Positions 33,542 through 43,086 are shown, numbered from the stretch's first letter. The stretch: DNA of 64,000 nucleotides from Chloroflexota bacterium (GCA_018662365.1 JABJGH010000005.1:1-64000); one strand, 5' to 3'. Numbers and translations are program-made. Notes: generated by a model from the letters alone, not told the origin.

Positions 33542-34165
33542 TTAATCTTCCTGTTTTGTTCTGGCATCATTAACAACATCAAATAGGTATTGATAAACTC
33601 CTGTTTTTAAACTTCTCCATTTCTTGCTTAGGGCAAAATATCCCCAAACAAATAATCTAAAGAGGATGTAACCGATTAGAACCCCGAACGCGTTAAAAAT
33701 CACATCATTGATGTCGATCACTCTATATGGAAATCCAAGCAAGAGAGAGATCACTAACTGAGTGATTTCAATAAATAGACCAATAAATAAGGAAATCCAC
33801 AGGAAAAATTTCTTTTTCGATCTAATAAGGAAATAGATTCCAAATCCAAAGGGAATTGTGAGATAAACATTGGCAATACTTCCAAATAGACAATGTCTTA
33901 GAATTCTACATTCATCAAAATTTAAGGGGAGCAAATTCAAATTTCTGGGGGAATAAGGAAATTCAATAGTGGGTAGACTTGAATATAGAGGGATTGGAAA
34001 TAATGTCACTCGAAGCACAAATAATATATAGAGACCAAATGCGAATAAGATCAAAAGAAAGGCCTTTTCCTGCTTTTTGCGCCAAAAAAGGAAAATAATT
34101 CCAATTAGAATGAGTAAACCAAGCGGGAAGATATTAATAGCGTTGTTATCGAAATATAAGTACAT
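33542..34165 (-). CDS. VanZ-like membrane protein
   Basis: A 207-residue integral membrane protein with five hydrophobic helices. NLLPLNFDECRILRHCLFGSIANVYLTIPFGFGIYFL and GLFIEITQLVISLLLGFPYRVIDINDVIFNAFGVLIGY match the VanZ family (conserved N, P, G, E-Q, R-DINDV-N-G). VanZ itself gives low-level teicoplanin resistance; most relatives have no known role. The gene is the start of a short minus-strand pair with the 51-residue protein. Confidence 0.88.
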   Translation of the reverse strand: MYLYFDNNAINIFPLGLLILIGIIFLFWRKKQEKAFLLILFAFGLYILFVLRVTLFPIPLYSSLPTIEFPYSPRNLNLLPLNFDECRILRHCLFGSIANVYLTIPFGFGIYFLIRSKKKFFLWISLFIGLFIEITQLVISLLLGFPYRVIDINDVIFNAFGVLIGYILFRLFVWGYFALSKKWRSLKTGVYQYLFDVVNDARTKQED

Positions 34166-34186
34166 AGTATTTATATAGAAAAAGCA

Positions 34187-35794
34187 TTAATTAAATTGTC
34201 CCCAAACCCAATCTCCCCCCACCATTGTAGCCTGAGGTTTAATCTCTCGTAATTGTGTTGGATCGCATGTATAGGGGTCATCATTAAGAACGATTAGGTC
34301 TGCTAAATAGCCCGATCCAAGTTTCCCCAAGTGGCTTTCCATCTCTGCGGCAAATGCCGGTCTAGTAGTATAGCCAGCGATGGCATCTTCTACACTTAAA
34401 CGTTCATTGGACTGCCAGCCATCTAGGTTTGGGTAACCATCTGGGCGTTGGCGGGTCACCGCAGCATGAATGCCCCAAAATGGGTTTGGAGAGTCTACCG
34501 GGGCATCTGATCCGAATGCTAATCTTGCTCCTTTCTTTTTCAGGGTTTGCCAAGCATAGCTATTCTGAGCACGCTCCCCCCAATATTTGTCTGCCATGTC
34601 CATATCGGCCGTAGCATGGATCGGTTGCATAGAAGCGATAATATCCAAATTGCTAAATTTATCAAAATCATCCGGGTGAAGAAGTTGTACATGCTCAATT
34701 CTGTGCCGAAGATGGGGCAAATGGTTTGCCTTTTCATATTTGCGTAGTTGATCAAATCCCTTAAGCATTTCATGATTAGCCTGATCGCCAATCGCATGCA
34801 CGGTCATACTTAATCCGCTATTTGCGGCCATGCTCGCTTTTTCAAAAAACTCTTCCCCATCTAAGAAGAGCATGCCTACGTTTTCTTTATCCAGCTCATA
34901 CCCCTCTAGCATTGCCGCGGTTTGTGGACCTAAAGCCCCGTCTGCGAAAACCTTGATTCCCCCAATTCTCAAAAGATCATCCCCAAACCCAGTTCTTATT
35001 CCAGACTCGATAATCGGTTCTAGTTGTTCAAGTGGCAGGGTTTTAGAAACACGAAGTTTTAAATCGCCAGATTTATGCAATTCTTGTAAAGCTTTGAAAC
35101 AAGAGATCCGATCAAAATCATGGATCCCAGTCAGCCCATATTGCCACAATTGCTTTTGAGCTACTTTCATCGCCTCCATATCATCATGAAGGCTAGGTTT
35201 CGGTACAAATTTGGAAACCAGATGTTCAGAAGTTTCAAAAAGCATGCCATCTGGCTCCCCATTTTCTTTTCGCCCAATTCTGCCATTTTTCGGGTCGGGG
35301 GTTGCGACTGTAATTCCGGCTGTTTTCAAAGCTACCGTGTTGCACCATGCAGAATGTAATGACGCTGAGGTGAGTAAAACAGGATTGTTTGGGGCAACCT
35401 CGTCCAGATCAGAAGCGGTGGGAAAACCCTCCGCCCAGTTATTTTGGTTAAAACCATGACCCAGCACCCATTTTCCCGGTGGAGAATTTTTTGCTCGTTC
35501 GGCAACCCTCCGTAGGGTTTCTGCCTTGCTTGCCTCGAAGATATCTATTTTGCTCAGGCTGTGGGCATAATACCGGAAATGAATATGCGCGTCGGTGAGC
35601 CCAGGGAGGATTACGGCCCCTTGCATATCTTGAATTTTGGCTCGATGGCTAAAACTATCCAAGATTTCGGTATCGGAACCTATTGCCAAGATTCTTCCTG
35701 CAAGTGGGGCGTGGTCATCGATCACCAACGCGGTCGCGGTCGGAGTTTTACGGTCCTGGGTATATATTTTTGCATTATGGAGGATCTGCATCAA
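34187..35794 (-). CDS. YtcJ-type metal-dependent amidohydrolase
   Basis: A 535-residue amidohydrolase of the YtcJ/Amidohydro_3 group. The metal-binding signature is LPGLTDAHIHF. Family blocks GHGFNQNNW, LLTSASLHSAWCNT, VHAIGDQANHEMLKGF, RHRIEHVQLL and FGSDAPVDSPNPFWGIHAAV are complete, followed by the C-terminal LADLIVLNDDPY metal-independent beta-domain. Substrates of this group are mostly unknown (N-substituted formamides in a few cases). Two ATGs stand side by side at the start. It reads away from the parB gene, with a terminator between. Confidence 0.9.
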   Translation of the reverse strand: MMQILHNAKIYTQDRKTPTATALVIDDHAPLAGRILAIGSDTEILDSFSHRAKIQDMQGAVILPGLTDAHIHFRYYAHSLSKIDIFEASKAETLRRVAERAKNSPPGKWVLGHGFNQNNWAEGFPTASDLDEVAPNNPVLLTSASLHSAWCNTVALKTAGITVATPDPKNGRIGRKENGEPDGMLFETSEHLVSKFVPKPSLHDDMEAMKVAQKQLWQYGLTGIHDFDRISCFKALQELHKSGDLKLRVSKTLPLEQLEPIIESGIRTGFGDDLLRIGGIKVFADGALGPQTAAMLEGYELDKENVGMLFLDGEEFFEKASMAANSGLSMTVHAIGDQANHEMLKGFDQLRKYEKANHLPHLRHRIEHVQLLHPDDFDKFSNLDIIASMQPIHATADMDMADKYWGERAQNSYAWQTLKKKGARLAFGSDAPVDSPNPFWGIHAAVTRQRPDGYPNLDGWQSNERLSVEDAIAGYTTRPAFAAEMESHLGKLGSGYLADLIVLNDDPYTCDPTQLREIKPQATMVGGDWVWGQFN

Positions 35795-35811
35795 TGCTCC
35801 TAATTCTTACG

Positions 35812-35836
35812 AAAATGGACGACCGCTGGCCGTCCA
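35812..35836 (-). terminator. Terminator after parB
   Basis: On the minus strand a 9-bp stem with one G-T pair (35828-35836 with 35816-35824) is followed by TTTTC. It separates the pfkB-parA-parB unit from the amidohydrolase gene. Confidence 0.65.
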
Positions 35837-35903
35837 ATCTTATCAATGAGTCTACTTAATGGTCGGAATTTTTATTGCTATTATCGGTTTTATTTCCAAA
35901 TGA

Positions 35904-36773
35904 TCAATCTTCTGATCCGATCATTTTATCGATCAAGGTGTTCAGCTCTTCATCAGAATAATAGCGCACTGTAATCGTGCCGCCTTTGGCCCCATGAGAT
36001 ACTCTAACTTCAGTTTGAAGTTCCTCTCGCAATCGTTCTTGGATGGCCAATATTTCTGGCGTCACTGGCGGTCGGAGTTTCTTGGCTTTCACCTTTTCAC
36101 CCTTATACCCGCGCGCCCTTTCTTCTGTTTGTCTAACGTTTAATCCCTCTCTTAGGATCGCTTCCAAGATTGCTTGCTGAGCTTGGGCACTCAAACCATG
36201 CACCGCCCGGCCATGTCCTTCACTGATTTTACGGTCAGCGATAGCCTGTTTGACAGCCGCAGAAAGGTCTAATAATCGTAAAGTGTTTGTGATCGCCACC
36301 CGACTCTTCCCCACCCGTTGGGCAACTTCTTCTTGAGTTAATTGATATTCTTTCTGTAATCTTTGATAGGCTTCTGCAGATTCTAAGGGGCTGAGGTCCG
36401 CGCGCTGCACATTTTCGATCAATGCCAATTCGAGCAGTTCTCGATTATTGGCATCCCGAATAATGACCGGCACTTTCTTTAAGCCTGCTTTTTTAGAAGC
36501 CTGCAGCCTTCGTTCCCCCGCAATTAATATATATTCTTCGGGTTGTGACCCTTTGGTGACCACCAGGGGTTGAATAATGCCATGTTCTAGGATCGACGCG
36601 GCCAGTTCACCTAATTCTTCAGGGTTAAAAGTAGTTCGGGGTTGCTCAGGGTTGGGCACGATCGACCCAATCGCCACCTGGTTTACGTCGCCTATTTCTA
36701 GCGCAGATTCTTCGGGGATGGAGGGGATCAGAGCATCTAAACCTTTGCCTAATCCTGATTTTCTTGCAGACAT
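35904..36773 (-). CDS. parB: Chromosome-partitioning protein ParB
   Basis: A 289-residue DNA-binding CTPase. The N-terminal ParB/Srx domain has EQPRTTFNPEELGELAASILEHGIIQPLVV, GERRLQASKKAGLKKVPVII and ELALIENVQRADLSPLESAEAY. The central HTH has LTQEEVAQRVGKSRVAITNTLRLL, and the C-terminal dimerisation region ends in DKMIG. It loads at parS sites and with ParA segregates the origin region. It starts 10 bases after parA. I found no good parS site (palindrome centred on CACGTG) in this window. Confidence 0.95.
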   Translation of the reverse strand: MSARKSGLGKGLDALIPSIPEESALEIGDVNQVAIGSIVPNPEQPRTTFNPEELGELAASILEHGIIQPLVVTKGSQPEEYILIAGERRLQASKKAGLKKVPVIIRDANNRELLELALIENVQRADLSPLESAEAYQRLQKEYQLTQEEVAQRVGKSRVAITNTLRLLDLSAAVKQAIADRKISEGHGRAVHGLSAQAQQAILEAILREGLNVRQTEERARGYKGEKVKAKKLRPPVTPEILAIQERLREELQTEVRVSHGAKGGTITVRYYSDEELNTLIDKMIGSED

Positions 36774-36783
36774 AGAGGCTCCT

Positions 36784-37566
36784 TTATACCGCCAGCTTTA
36801 CGCCGTCTTTTTTGAGCAGCTCGCGGGCAAGTTGATCATAGGCCACCGCCCCGGGGGAGCTGGGATGATAGGAAAGGATCGGAAGTCCATAAGAGGGGGC
36901 TTCTGCCAGACGCACACTGCGAGGAATCACCGTTTCCATCGCCTCGTTGGGGAAATGTTTACGGATCTCGTCGACCACATCTTTAGCAAGATTTGTGCGG
37001 CTGTCGTACATCGTCAGGATCACCCCACGAATCGTCAGTTTCGGGAATACCGCTTGGCGCACCCGTTCGATCGTGCTGACCAATTGGCTGATTCCTTCGA
37101 GGGCCAAATACTCGCATTGCACCGGGATCAGTAAGCCATCCTGAGCGGCAACCATTCCGTTGATCGTCAATAGCCCCAAAGAGGGCGGGCAGTCGATCAA
37201 AATATAATCGTAGCGATCCTGCACCGCTTGCAGAGCATTTTTCAATCGTCCCTCGCGCGCAAGCACTTCGATCAGTTCCACCTCCGCACCAGCTAGATCG
37301 GGGGAGGAGGGCAGCAGTGAAATTTTCAGGCGGGGATTATGCATCACCGCCGAACTCACGCTTTCGCCATTGATGATCGTTTGATAGGTGCCGGATTTAA
37401 CCGTGTTCTTATCGATGCCCAAACAGGACGTCGTGTTCGCCTGGGGGTCAATGTCCACCAGGAGCACGCGTTGGCCATAATAGGCCAGATATGCCCCTAA
37501 ATTGATCGTGGTCGTCGTTTTACCGACGCCACCTTTTTGATTTAATATTGTGTAAATTCGAGCCAA
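36784..37566 (-). CDS. parA: Chromosome-partitioning ATPase ParA (Soj)
   Basis: A 260-residue deviant Walker-A ATPase. It has NQKGGVGKTTTTINLG at residues 8-23, LLVDIDPQANTTSCLG and YILIDCPPSLGLLTINGM, and closes with SLRVAEAPSYGLPI-like residues (SVRLAEAPSYGLPILSY). It is the standard chromosomal Soj length and lacks the N-terminal HTH of plasmid type Ia ParA. It starts 1 base after the PfkB gene stop and is followed by parB. Confidence 0.95.
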   Translation of the reverse strand: MARIYTILNQKGGVGKTTTTINLGAYLAYYGQRVLLVDIDPQANTTSCLGIDKNTVKSGTYQTIINGESVSSAVMHNPRLKISLLPSSPDLAGAEVELIEVLAREGRLKNALQAVQDRYDYILIDCPPSLGLLTINGMVAAQDGLLIPVQCEYLALEGISQLVSTIERVRQAVFPKLTIRGVILTMYDSRTNLAKDVVDEIRKHFPNEAMETVIPRSVRLAEAPSYGLPILSYHPSSPGAVAYDQLARELLKKDGVKLAV

Positions 37567-37567
37567 T

Positions 37568-38422
37568 TTATTCTACCTCGATGATGAGATTGGAGATGTC
37601 TTTTTTAGATGGCGCCCCTGCCAAACCCGGTCTGGTGATCGAGTCGGCGGCAACCTGATTAGCAAATTGTACCGCTTCCCTGGCATCTTGTGTTTGGCAG
37701 TATCGCACAAAAAAGGCAGTCGCAAAAATGTCCCCTGCCCCCGTGGTATCTACGCTTTTTGTCTCAGGCGCATCCACCAAAATCTCGTCACCGTCCTGGT
37801 AGAGCATCGCCCCGTTCTCCCCTAAGGTAACCACCAAAATGGGGGCAGCCTCGGCCAGATCTTTGATCACTTCTAGGTTGCAGCGCACATCTTCTTCACT
37901 GATCACCGCCGCAGTCACTTGCCTCAAAATATAGCGTGCCTCCGGCCATTCTGCGCAATCGACCTCGCCCTTGCTGCTCCACTGCCTCAGCCAACCTTGT
38001 GGGGTGAGCAGAATCTCAGCATCCGGGAAGTTGCGCGCGATCGCCGGATTGACTTCATGTAAAACCGGAGCAATATGCACGTAAGGGGCTTCCCGCCAAA
38101 GTTGCGGCACATGATAATAATCTAAAGAAGGGGCGATAGGTTGCACAGTTTGCACCCGCCCTTTAGCGGTTTCAAGGTTCTCAAATGTGGTCGTTTGGTC
38201 ACTGCTGTCGTTAACCACCGTCAGATCAGGCAGGTCAAGCAGACTATGATCGACATCCTCCGCCCAGGCTGTCACCACCCCCACCCGTAACCCTAAGGCC
38301 TGAGCCGTCCGCGCGGAATATGCCGCAGTCCCCCCTAAAACAGGTCCCTGGGGCGTGATATCCTTGGTGAAATGCCCAATTATCAGCAGATCAATCGGCT
38401 CTAAGCCGGGAATCGTAAGCAT
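37568..38422 (-). CDS. PfkB-family carbohydrate or nucleoside kinase
   Basis: A 284-residue ribokinase-superfamily kinase. The N-terminal GG loop is GPVLGGTAAYSARTAQALG, and the C-terminal catalytic motif is DTTGAGDIFATAFFVRY with the base Asp. The substrate cannot be told; relatives include ribokinase, fructokinase and nucleoside kinases. It heads the parA-parB operon. The ATG lies 6 bases after a perfect -10 hexamer on the minus strand, so the mRNA may be leaderless. Confidence 0.88.
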   Translation of the reverse strand: MLTIPGLEPIDLLIIGHFTKDITPQGPVLGGTAAYSARTAQALGLRVGVVTAWAEDVDHSLLDLPDLTVVNDSSDQTTTFENLETAKGRVQTVQPIAPSLDYYHVPQLWREAPYVHIAPVLHEVNPAIARNFPDAEILLTPQGWLRQWSSKGEVDCAEWPEARYILRQVTAAVISEEDVRCNLEVIKDLAEAAPILVVTLGENGAMLYQDGDEILVDAPETKSVDTTGAGDIFATAFFVRYCQTQDAREAVQFANQVAADSITRPGLAGAPSKKDISNLIIEVE

Positions 38423-38428
38423 GGGTCA

Positions 38429-38437
38429 ATTATACCA
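38429..38437 (-). promoter_or_regulatory. Extended -10 promoter of the pfkB-parA-parB operon
   Basis: Minus strand TGG-TATAAT, then TGACCC, then the ATG at 38422. The 6-base gap puts the expected transcription start at or next to the start codon. Confidence 0.6.
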
Positions 38438-38526
38438 AAGGGGATTATATAGAAAATGAGAGTGTCAACCAGTGCTTGGGAAGGAGACTGATAACTAGTT
38501 AATGAGCTTAATGTTTAATGAAATAT

Positions 38527-38556
38527 TTGACATTGCCTATCAAAAAAGGCTAAACT
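38527..38556 (+). promoter_or_regulatory. Promoter of the YdjM-like gene
   Basis: A perfect TTGACA (38527-38532), an 18-base spacer and TAAACT (38551-38556) lie 34 bases before the ATG at 38591. An AAGGAGG ribosome-binding site is present. Confidence 0.65.
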
Positions 38557-38590
38557 GTTACTGCGGTTTAACCAACTTAAGGAGGATAAT

Positions 38591-39271
38591 ATGCCACAAG
38601 CAGGAATTCATGCATTATCAGGCACAATGGTTTCCAGGTTTGTACCAAAAAAAGAGTGGTTCATGCTAGGGATTGTATTTGGTACCATATTCCCAGACAC
38701 AGACAATCTAGCCGTGGCTGTAGCCACCGTTACCGGGGGAGCCACCGAAGGTTTACACCGTACATTCACACATAGTATTATCGTGATTGTCGGTTTAATA
38801 CTTCTCTTCAATATTATTGGTAAAGCTGTCAAAAAACAAAAAATCAGTAATTTTGGCACGGGATTAGGCATTGGCATGATAATGCATATTCTTTTTGACT
38901 TGATTATCTGGTTTAATGGCGTCGAGGTTCTTTGGCCATTTGGCGGCTGGGTGAATTTTTGGGAAAGCGCGAGCCCATCAAAATGGTGGATGGATCTGAT
39001 GATGACCGCGGAATTTTTATTCTTTGGGTTATTCTTCTTCTGGCTATATCAAACAGCAAAAAAACATAACACCAACTCAGATTCACTCCCGAACTTGAAA
39101 ATCCATATTTATGTTCAAATGACCTTGTTCGTAATCTTCACAGTTTTAGTCTATGTAATGAAAAGCGGTTTCATGACTCCATATGGTGCCCTTTATTTGG
39201 TTTCCTTGGGGATAGCTTATTATTTTGTATTCAAAATGAAAGAAACCGTAGAAAGAATAACAAGTAGCTAA
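38591..39271 (+). CDS. YdjM-like membrane-bound metal-dependent hydrolase
   Basis: A 226-residue membrane protein with about five helices. The family motifs are IFPDTDNLAV, LHRTFTHSIIV and IMHILFDLIIW, whose Asp and His residues probably bind metal (YdjM/DUF457). The E. coli member is SOS-controlled, but the substrate is unknown. Its stop overlaps the start of the next gene by one base (TAATG), so both are coupled. Confidence 0.85.
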   Translation: MPQAGIHALSGTMVSRFVPKKEWFMLGIVFGTIFPDTDNLAVAVATVTGGATEGLHRTFTHSIIVIVGLILLFNIIGKAVKKQKISNFGTGLGIGMIMHILFDLIIWFNGVEVLWPFGGWVNFWESASPSKWWMDLMMTAEFLFFGLFFFWLYQTAKKHNTNSDSLPNLKIHIYVQMTLFVIFTVLVYVMKSGFMTPYGALYLVSLGIAYYFVFKMKETVERITSS

Positions 39272-41109
39272 TGCTTCTTACTACGACTCAGTTTGTTAGT
39301 TTGCTGGGGATGGGGATTGCCCTCTGGTTAGGGATCTACCTCGTTACTAATAATCCCAAAAATGTTTTATCCTGGTTGACAAGCTTATCTTTATGGTCAA
39401 TGGCGGGGTTATTTCTAAATATATTACTCGCATTAAACCCACCACCAATTCCGGTCAATTCGCCAAGTTGGTTGAAAGTATTTTTGCCATTTTGGCGCAT
39501 GGAAATCATTAGCAGCAATCCCAATGATTGGCTTCAAGGGTGGTCGGTCGCCCCCGCTGCCATGTTCTGGCATCACGCGACAGTTTTATTTCGCCCCGGT
39601 CAAACAAATACCTGGCGAAAAATACGCATTTATCTTGGGTACCTGGTAGGTTTTGGGATGATAATTGCCCAATATAATGCAACCATCCTGGTCTCTGTTG
39701 AAAGCGGTGATCCATTATATCTATCAACGATTGTCCCTGGGCCTCTATATGCATTATTCTTATCCTTGTTGCTCTTGTTTTTAGGATTAAGTATCTATAA
39801 TTTAGCAAGGTCAGCAAAAGTAGCTCAGACCACTTTTCATAAAAAACAATTAGAAATATTGATTTATTCCACAATCGCAGCAGGATTGACCGGTCCACTT
39901 TCTCTGCTTGGTTCTGGTTTGGGCATTCAAGTACCGATCGTCTTTATTACCGGTTTATTAGGTATATCGATGATTCAAATTGGATATAGTGTTGCTGCCT
40001 ATAGTGCAATGGGGGATGCTCGCACAATAAGAAGAGACTTTTTCTATAATTTTTTTACTGTTGGTGTTGCAGTGATTTTATATGCTTCCATTACCAAAGT
40101 AATCGATATAATTTTTGAGATCCCAAGCTTTAGTTATATTTTAGTGATCATTTTAGCAATTCTATCCCATTCATTTGCGGATGCATCTCGCCACTATTTA
40201 GATTCTCTTTTCTATCGCAGTGAAGTTCAGCAGGTTAGAAAAAGTTTGCGTGATTTAACTCGTTCTGCGGGTGAACCAGAAGCTGATAAAGCATTGAGCG
40301 TTGCCTTGGATTCAATATCTGCTTCTGCAAAAGCTACCTTTGGGTTATTATTAATGTTTGAAGGGGGGGAGGTAAAAATAATTGACCAATACCAAATTGA
40401 AATAGATGAGGATAACCTCTTATTATCTGTAGATGATTTCTTGGCAGATGACCTGGTCCTCTTAGAAATGAATCATTTTAAGCAACCCTTAGAAGATGCA
40501 GTATTAATTTTGCCTCTCTATCACGAAATGAATCAAATTGGAGTATTGGTATTAGGTAGACCTGTAAATGCAAGTCAATTTTCTGGTTTAGACATTGAAC
40601 GGTTGCTTTACCCTGTTGACCGATTGGCTGATCTAATGTGGGGATATCAAAAAGAATTTGATTATATAAATCAAATGAAAAAACTCTCTGAAACCTCCCG
40701 TCCTCGTAAATTACCTGCAATTGAGGTGATAAAAGCCAGTCAGATTGAAGATATATTGCGGAAACTTTATGATTATTCTTACCTTGGCAACCATGAACTA
40801 AGTAAATTACAAATGATCGAAGACAATATCAAAGGGACAGATAAAACTCATATTGACAGAGGAAAAGCATTAAACCAGGTTTTATTGATGTTGATCGATA
40901 AATTAAAACCCGAATCTGACCCACCAAGAGATCCACCCCCGAGGGAGTGGCATTCCTATACAGTCTTATATCAAGCTTATGTTGAAGAAGTTCAAAACAG
41001 GGATATTGTGTCGAAATTATATATTTCTGAAGGCACATTCAACCGCACTAGACGTGTAGCGATCAGTTCTGTGACACAAATGTTGGCGGAATTGGGGGGA
41101 GTAATATAA
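39271..41109 (+). CDS. Membrane sensor with GAF-like domain and C-terminal HTH-like segment
   Basis: A 612-residue protein. The N-terminal ~300 residues hold about eight membrane helices, like the 7TM sensor part of some histidine kinases. A cytoplasmic GAF-like region (about 325-460) follows, with helical linkers. No HisKA, ATPase or GGDEF motif is present. The C-terminus (about 555-612) contains VSKLYISEGTFNRTRRVAISSVTQML, which looks like a helix-turn-helix of the type found at the end of Chloroflexi NTPase regulators. It may be a one-component membrane-bound regulator. The linked YdjM-like gene might be a target or partner. Confidence 0.6.
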   Translation: MLLTTTQFVSLLGMGIALWLGIYLVTNNPKNVLSWLTSLSLWSMAGLFLNILLALNPPPIPVNSPSWLKVFLPFWRMEIISSNPNDWLQGWSVAPAAMFWHHATVLFRPGQTNTWRKIRIYLGYLVGFGMIIAQYNATILVSVESGDPLYLSTIVPGPLYALFLSLLLLFLGLSIYNLARSAKVAQTTFHKKQLEILIYSTIAAGLTGPLSLLGSGLGIQVPIVFITGLLGISMIQIGYSVAAYSAMGDARTIRRDFFYNFFTVGVAVILYASITKVIDIIFEIPSFSYILVIILAILSHSFADASRHYLDSLFYRSEVQQVRKSLRDLTRSAGEPEADKALSVALDSISASAKATFGLLLMFEGGEVKIIDQYQIEIDEDNLLLSVDDFLADDLVLLEMNHFKQPLEDAVLILPLYHEMNQIGVLVLGRPVNASQFSGLDIERLLYPVDRLADLMWGYQKEFDYINQMKKLSETSRPRKLPAIEVIKASQIEDILRKLYDYSYLGNHELSKLQMIEDNIKGTDKTHIDRGKALNQVLLMLIDKLKPESDPPRDPPPREWHSYTVLYQAYVEEVQNRDIVSKLYISEGTFNRTRRVAISSVTQMLAELGGVI

Positions 41110-41141
41110 GGCAATAATATTTCCACCCTTCGTTTAATAAC

Positions 41142-41170
41142 AAAAAACAGCCCAAAAGGGCTGTTTTTTT
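41142..41170 (+). terminator. Rho-independent terminator after the membrane sensor
   Basis: A 12-bp perfect stem (41142-41153 with 41158-41169), loop AAAA, then a T run. Confidence 0.93.
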
Positions 41171-41281
41171 AGTTAATTTTTTAATGTTGGCAGTTTTTGG
41201 CAGTTCAAGCTATGGGATTGGCATCTCCAAAATGTGACCATGAGGATAAGAAAGCAAACACACATTTTTAGGAGAGCTGTC

Positions 41282-42010
41282 ATGTTCAAAAAGATCAAGA
41301 ATTTCAAAACAAAAGAATATTTCCAAAATATCTCAACCTCTACCTGGGTCAAAATCTTAATTGGTTTTGTTCTGATCCTAATAATCGCAGCAAATTGGGC
41401 AAAAATTGGGGACCTACTAGAAATTGTAAAAGATCGAGAGGCAATTATTGAAACTATCGGGAATTACGGCGCCTTAGGCCCAGTATTACTCGCCTTTGCA
41501 ATCTTCCTCCAAGTAGTTATCGCAGCAATTCCCGGCCATTTACTTATGTTTGCCTCTGGTTATTTGTACGGGTTTACGAATGGTTTTATGTTGACCTGGA
41601 TAACGACAGTTATTGCTAGCCAGGTTACTTTTCTAATCGCCCGAAAAGCAGGAAAACCCCTGGTTTATCGACTTGTTTCAAAAGAAGCGATTGATAAATG
41701 GAACAAAGTGGCTGATAAGCAAGGAATCGTATTTTTCATCTTTTCTTTCTCACTTCCTATTTTCCCAGTCGACATCATGAGCTATGTTGCCGGTCTCACC
41801 TCCCTCTCAGCCCGCAGATATTTGGTTGCGAACTTGATTGGACATCTTCCAGTAGCAATTTTAATGTCTCTCGCTGGGGCTTACGGCCTAGAACTTTCAA
41901 TCGGGTCAACGATTGCCATTGTTTTATTTGGAATTGTGATTTTTATTCTTTGGCTTCGGTATCAAAATAATATTGAAAAGAAATTGGTTGTTACTCAGGG
42001 AGGTGCCTAA
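41282..42010 (+). CDS. TVP38/TMEM64-family membrane protein
   Basis: A 242-residue DedA-superfamily protein with about six helices. The core reads AIPGHLLMFASGYLYGFTNGFMLTWI ... FLIARKAGKPLVYRLV ... FSLPIFPVDIMSYVAGLTSLSARRYLVANLIGHLPVAI, which holds the conserved G-FP-D and R residues of the family. Related proteins scramble or move undecaprenyl or phospholipid carriers across the membrane. The frame extends 16 codons upstream, but the ATG at 41282 has AGGAGAG at the right distance. It overlaps the phospholipase D-like gene by one base. Confidence 0.87.
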   Translation: MFKKIKNFKTKEYFQNISTSTWVKILIGFVLILIIAANWAKIGDLLEIVKDREAIIETIGNYGALGPVLLAFAIFLQVVIAAIPGHLLMFASGYLYGFTNGFMLTWITTVIASQVTFLIARKAGKPLVYRLVSKEAIDKWNKVADKQGIVFFIFSFSLPIFPVDIMSYVAGLTSLSARRYLVANLIGHLPVAILMSLAGAYGLELSIGSTIAIVLFGIVIFILWLRYQNNIEKKLVVTQGGA

Positions 42011-43086
42011 TGAACAACCAATATGAAGTTTTTACTGAGGTTACCCCATTTTATTCCGATATGCTTGAAACCTTAATCCAAGCAGAGCATAAGATAAGTA
42101 TGATGTATTTCACTTATGATTGTGGAATTTGGACCAAGAAAATGAACGAGATCATGTATAAGAAAATTGATCAGGGCGTAGATGTAAGGATCATGGTTGA
42201 TCTACTAGGAATCTTTACCGATAACCCCAAAAATATTTTCAACAACATTGTTCATCTTACTGAAATGAACAACAAGGGCATTCAGGTAGATTTCTTTCAA
42301 CCAAGTAAAGGCTCAAATATGTCTCCTGCAGATCGGCTGCATTTCAAACTCTGTGCAATCGACGAAAATGTTGCATATTTTGGTGGATCAAACATTGGAG
42401 ATCATTACACGACCTGGCAGGATACCAATCTGAGAGTTCAGGGTGAGATCGGCGAGATCGGCCACCAACTTTATGAGTATGTATTAGGTCATTCTCTTGG
42501 TTCACATGATGTTCCAGAGATCGATTTAGATGATCTGATGATCGGAGACGCAAAAGTATTACTCACTGTCCCAGGCGCAAGAAAAGATATCTCAGAACAT
42601 TGGTTAGATTTGATCAAGACTTCTGAAAATAAGGTCTATTTCCGAAATTGGTATTTCTTGCCGAATAAGGAATTTATGAAAGCAATGTTAGAAAAGTTAG
42701 ACAATGGATTAAATATTGAAGTATTACTATCTCATCGGACAAAAGTCCGAGTGATCGATGTGGCAAACCATTCTCAATGCCGTAAATTGGTAAAAGTAGG
42801 CGCAAATATCCACCGTTATCAAAAAAGATATATGCATTCTAAAGTGACCTGGAACGCTAAAAATGATGTGTTATTTGGGTCAGCAAACTTAGAAGAGAAA
42901 GCCTTAAAAGGAAATTTCGAACTTTGTCTTCGCTTCAAGGATAAGAGAGTTGCTGAGGAACTTACTAAATCTTATGAAAATGATGTGAGGGATAGTGTTC
43001 ATCAAACTACTAAAGTTGTAGAACAGAGAGGCTTTCCAAAACGAATGGCTTCTTCGATCCTTTCAATGGCAACACCTTTATTATAA
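42010..43086 (+). CDS. Phospholipase D-like protein (cardiolipin-synthase type)
   Basis: A 358-residue protein with two PLD-type halves. The first motif is complete: HFKLCAIDENVAYFGGSN. The second reads HSKVTWNAKNDVLFGSAN: His and Lys are present but the Asp of HxKx4D is missing. Cardiolipin synthases and other PLD enzymes usually need both. It may be a phosphatidyltransferase with altered chemistry, or inactive. Coupling to a TVP38-type lipid transporter suggests a job in membrane phospholipid metabolism. Confidence 0.8.
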   Translation: MNNQYEVFTEVTPFYSDMLETLIQAEHKISMMYFTYDCGIWTKKMNEIMYKKIDQGVDVRIMVDLLGIFTDNPKNIFNNIVHLTEMNNKGIQVDFFQPSKGSNMSPADRLHFKLCAIDENVAYFGGSNIGDHYTTWQDTNLRVQGEIGEIGHQLYEYVLGHSLGSHDVPEIDLDDLMIGDAKVLLTVPGARKDISEHWLDLIKTSENKVYFRNWYFLPNKEFMKAMLEKLDNGLNIEVLLSHRTKVRVIDVANHSQCRKLVKVGANIHRYQKRYMHSKVTWNAKNDVLFGSANLEEKALKGNFELCLRFKDKRVAEELTKSYENDVRDSVHQTTKVVEQRGFPKRMASSILSMATPLL

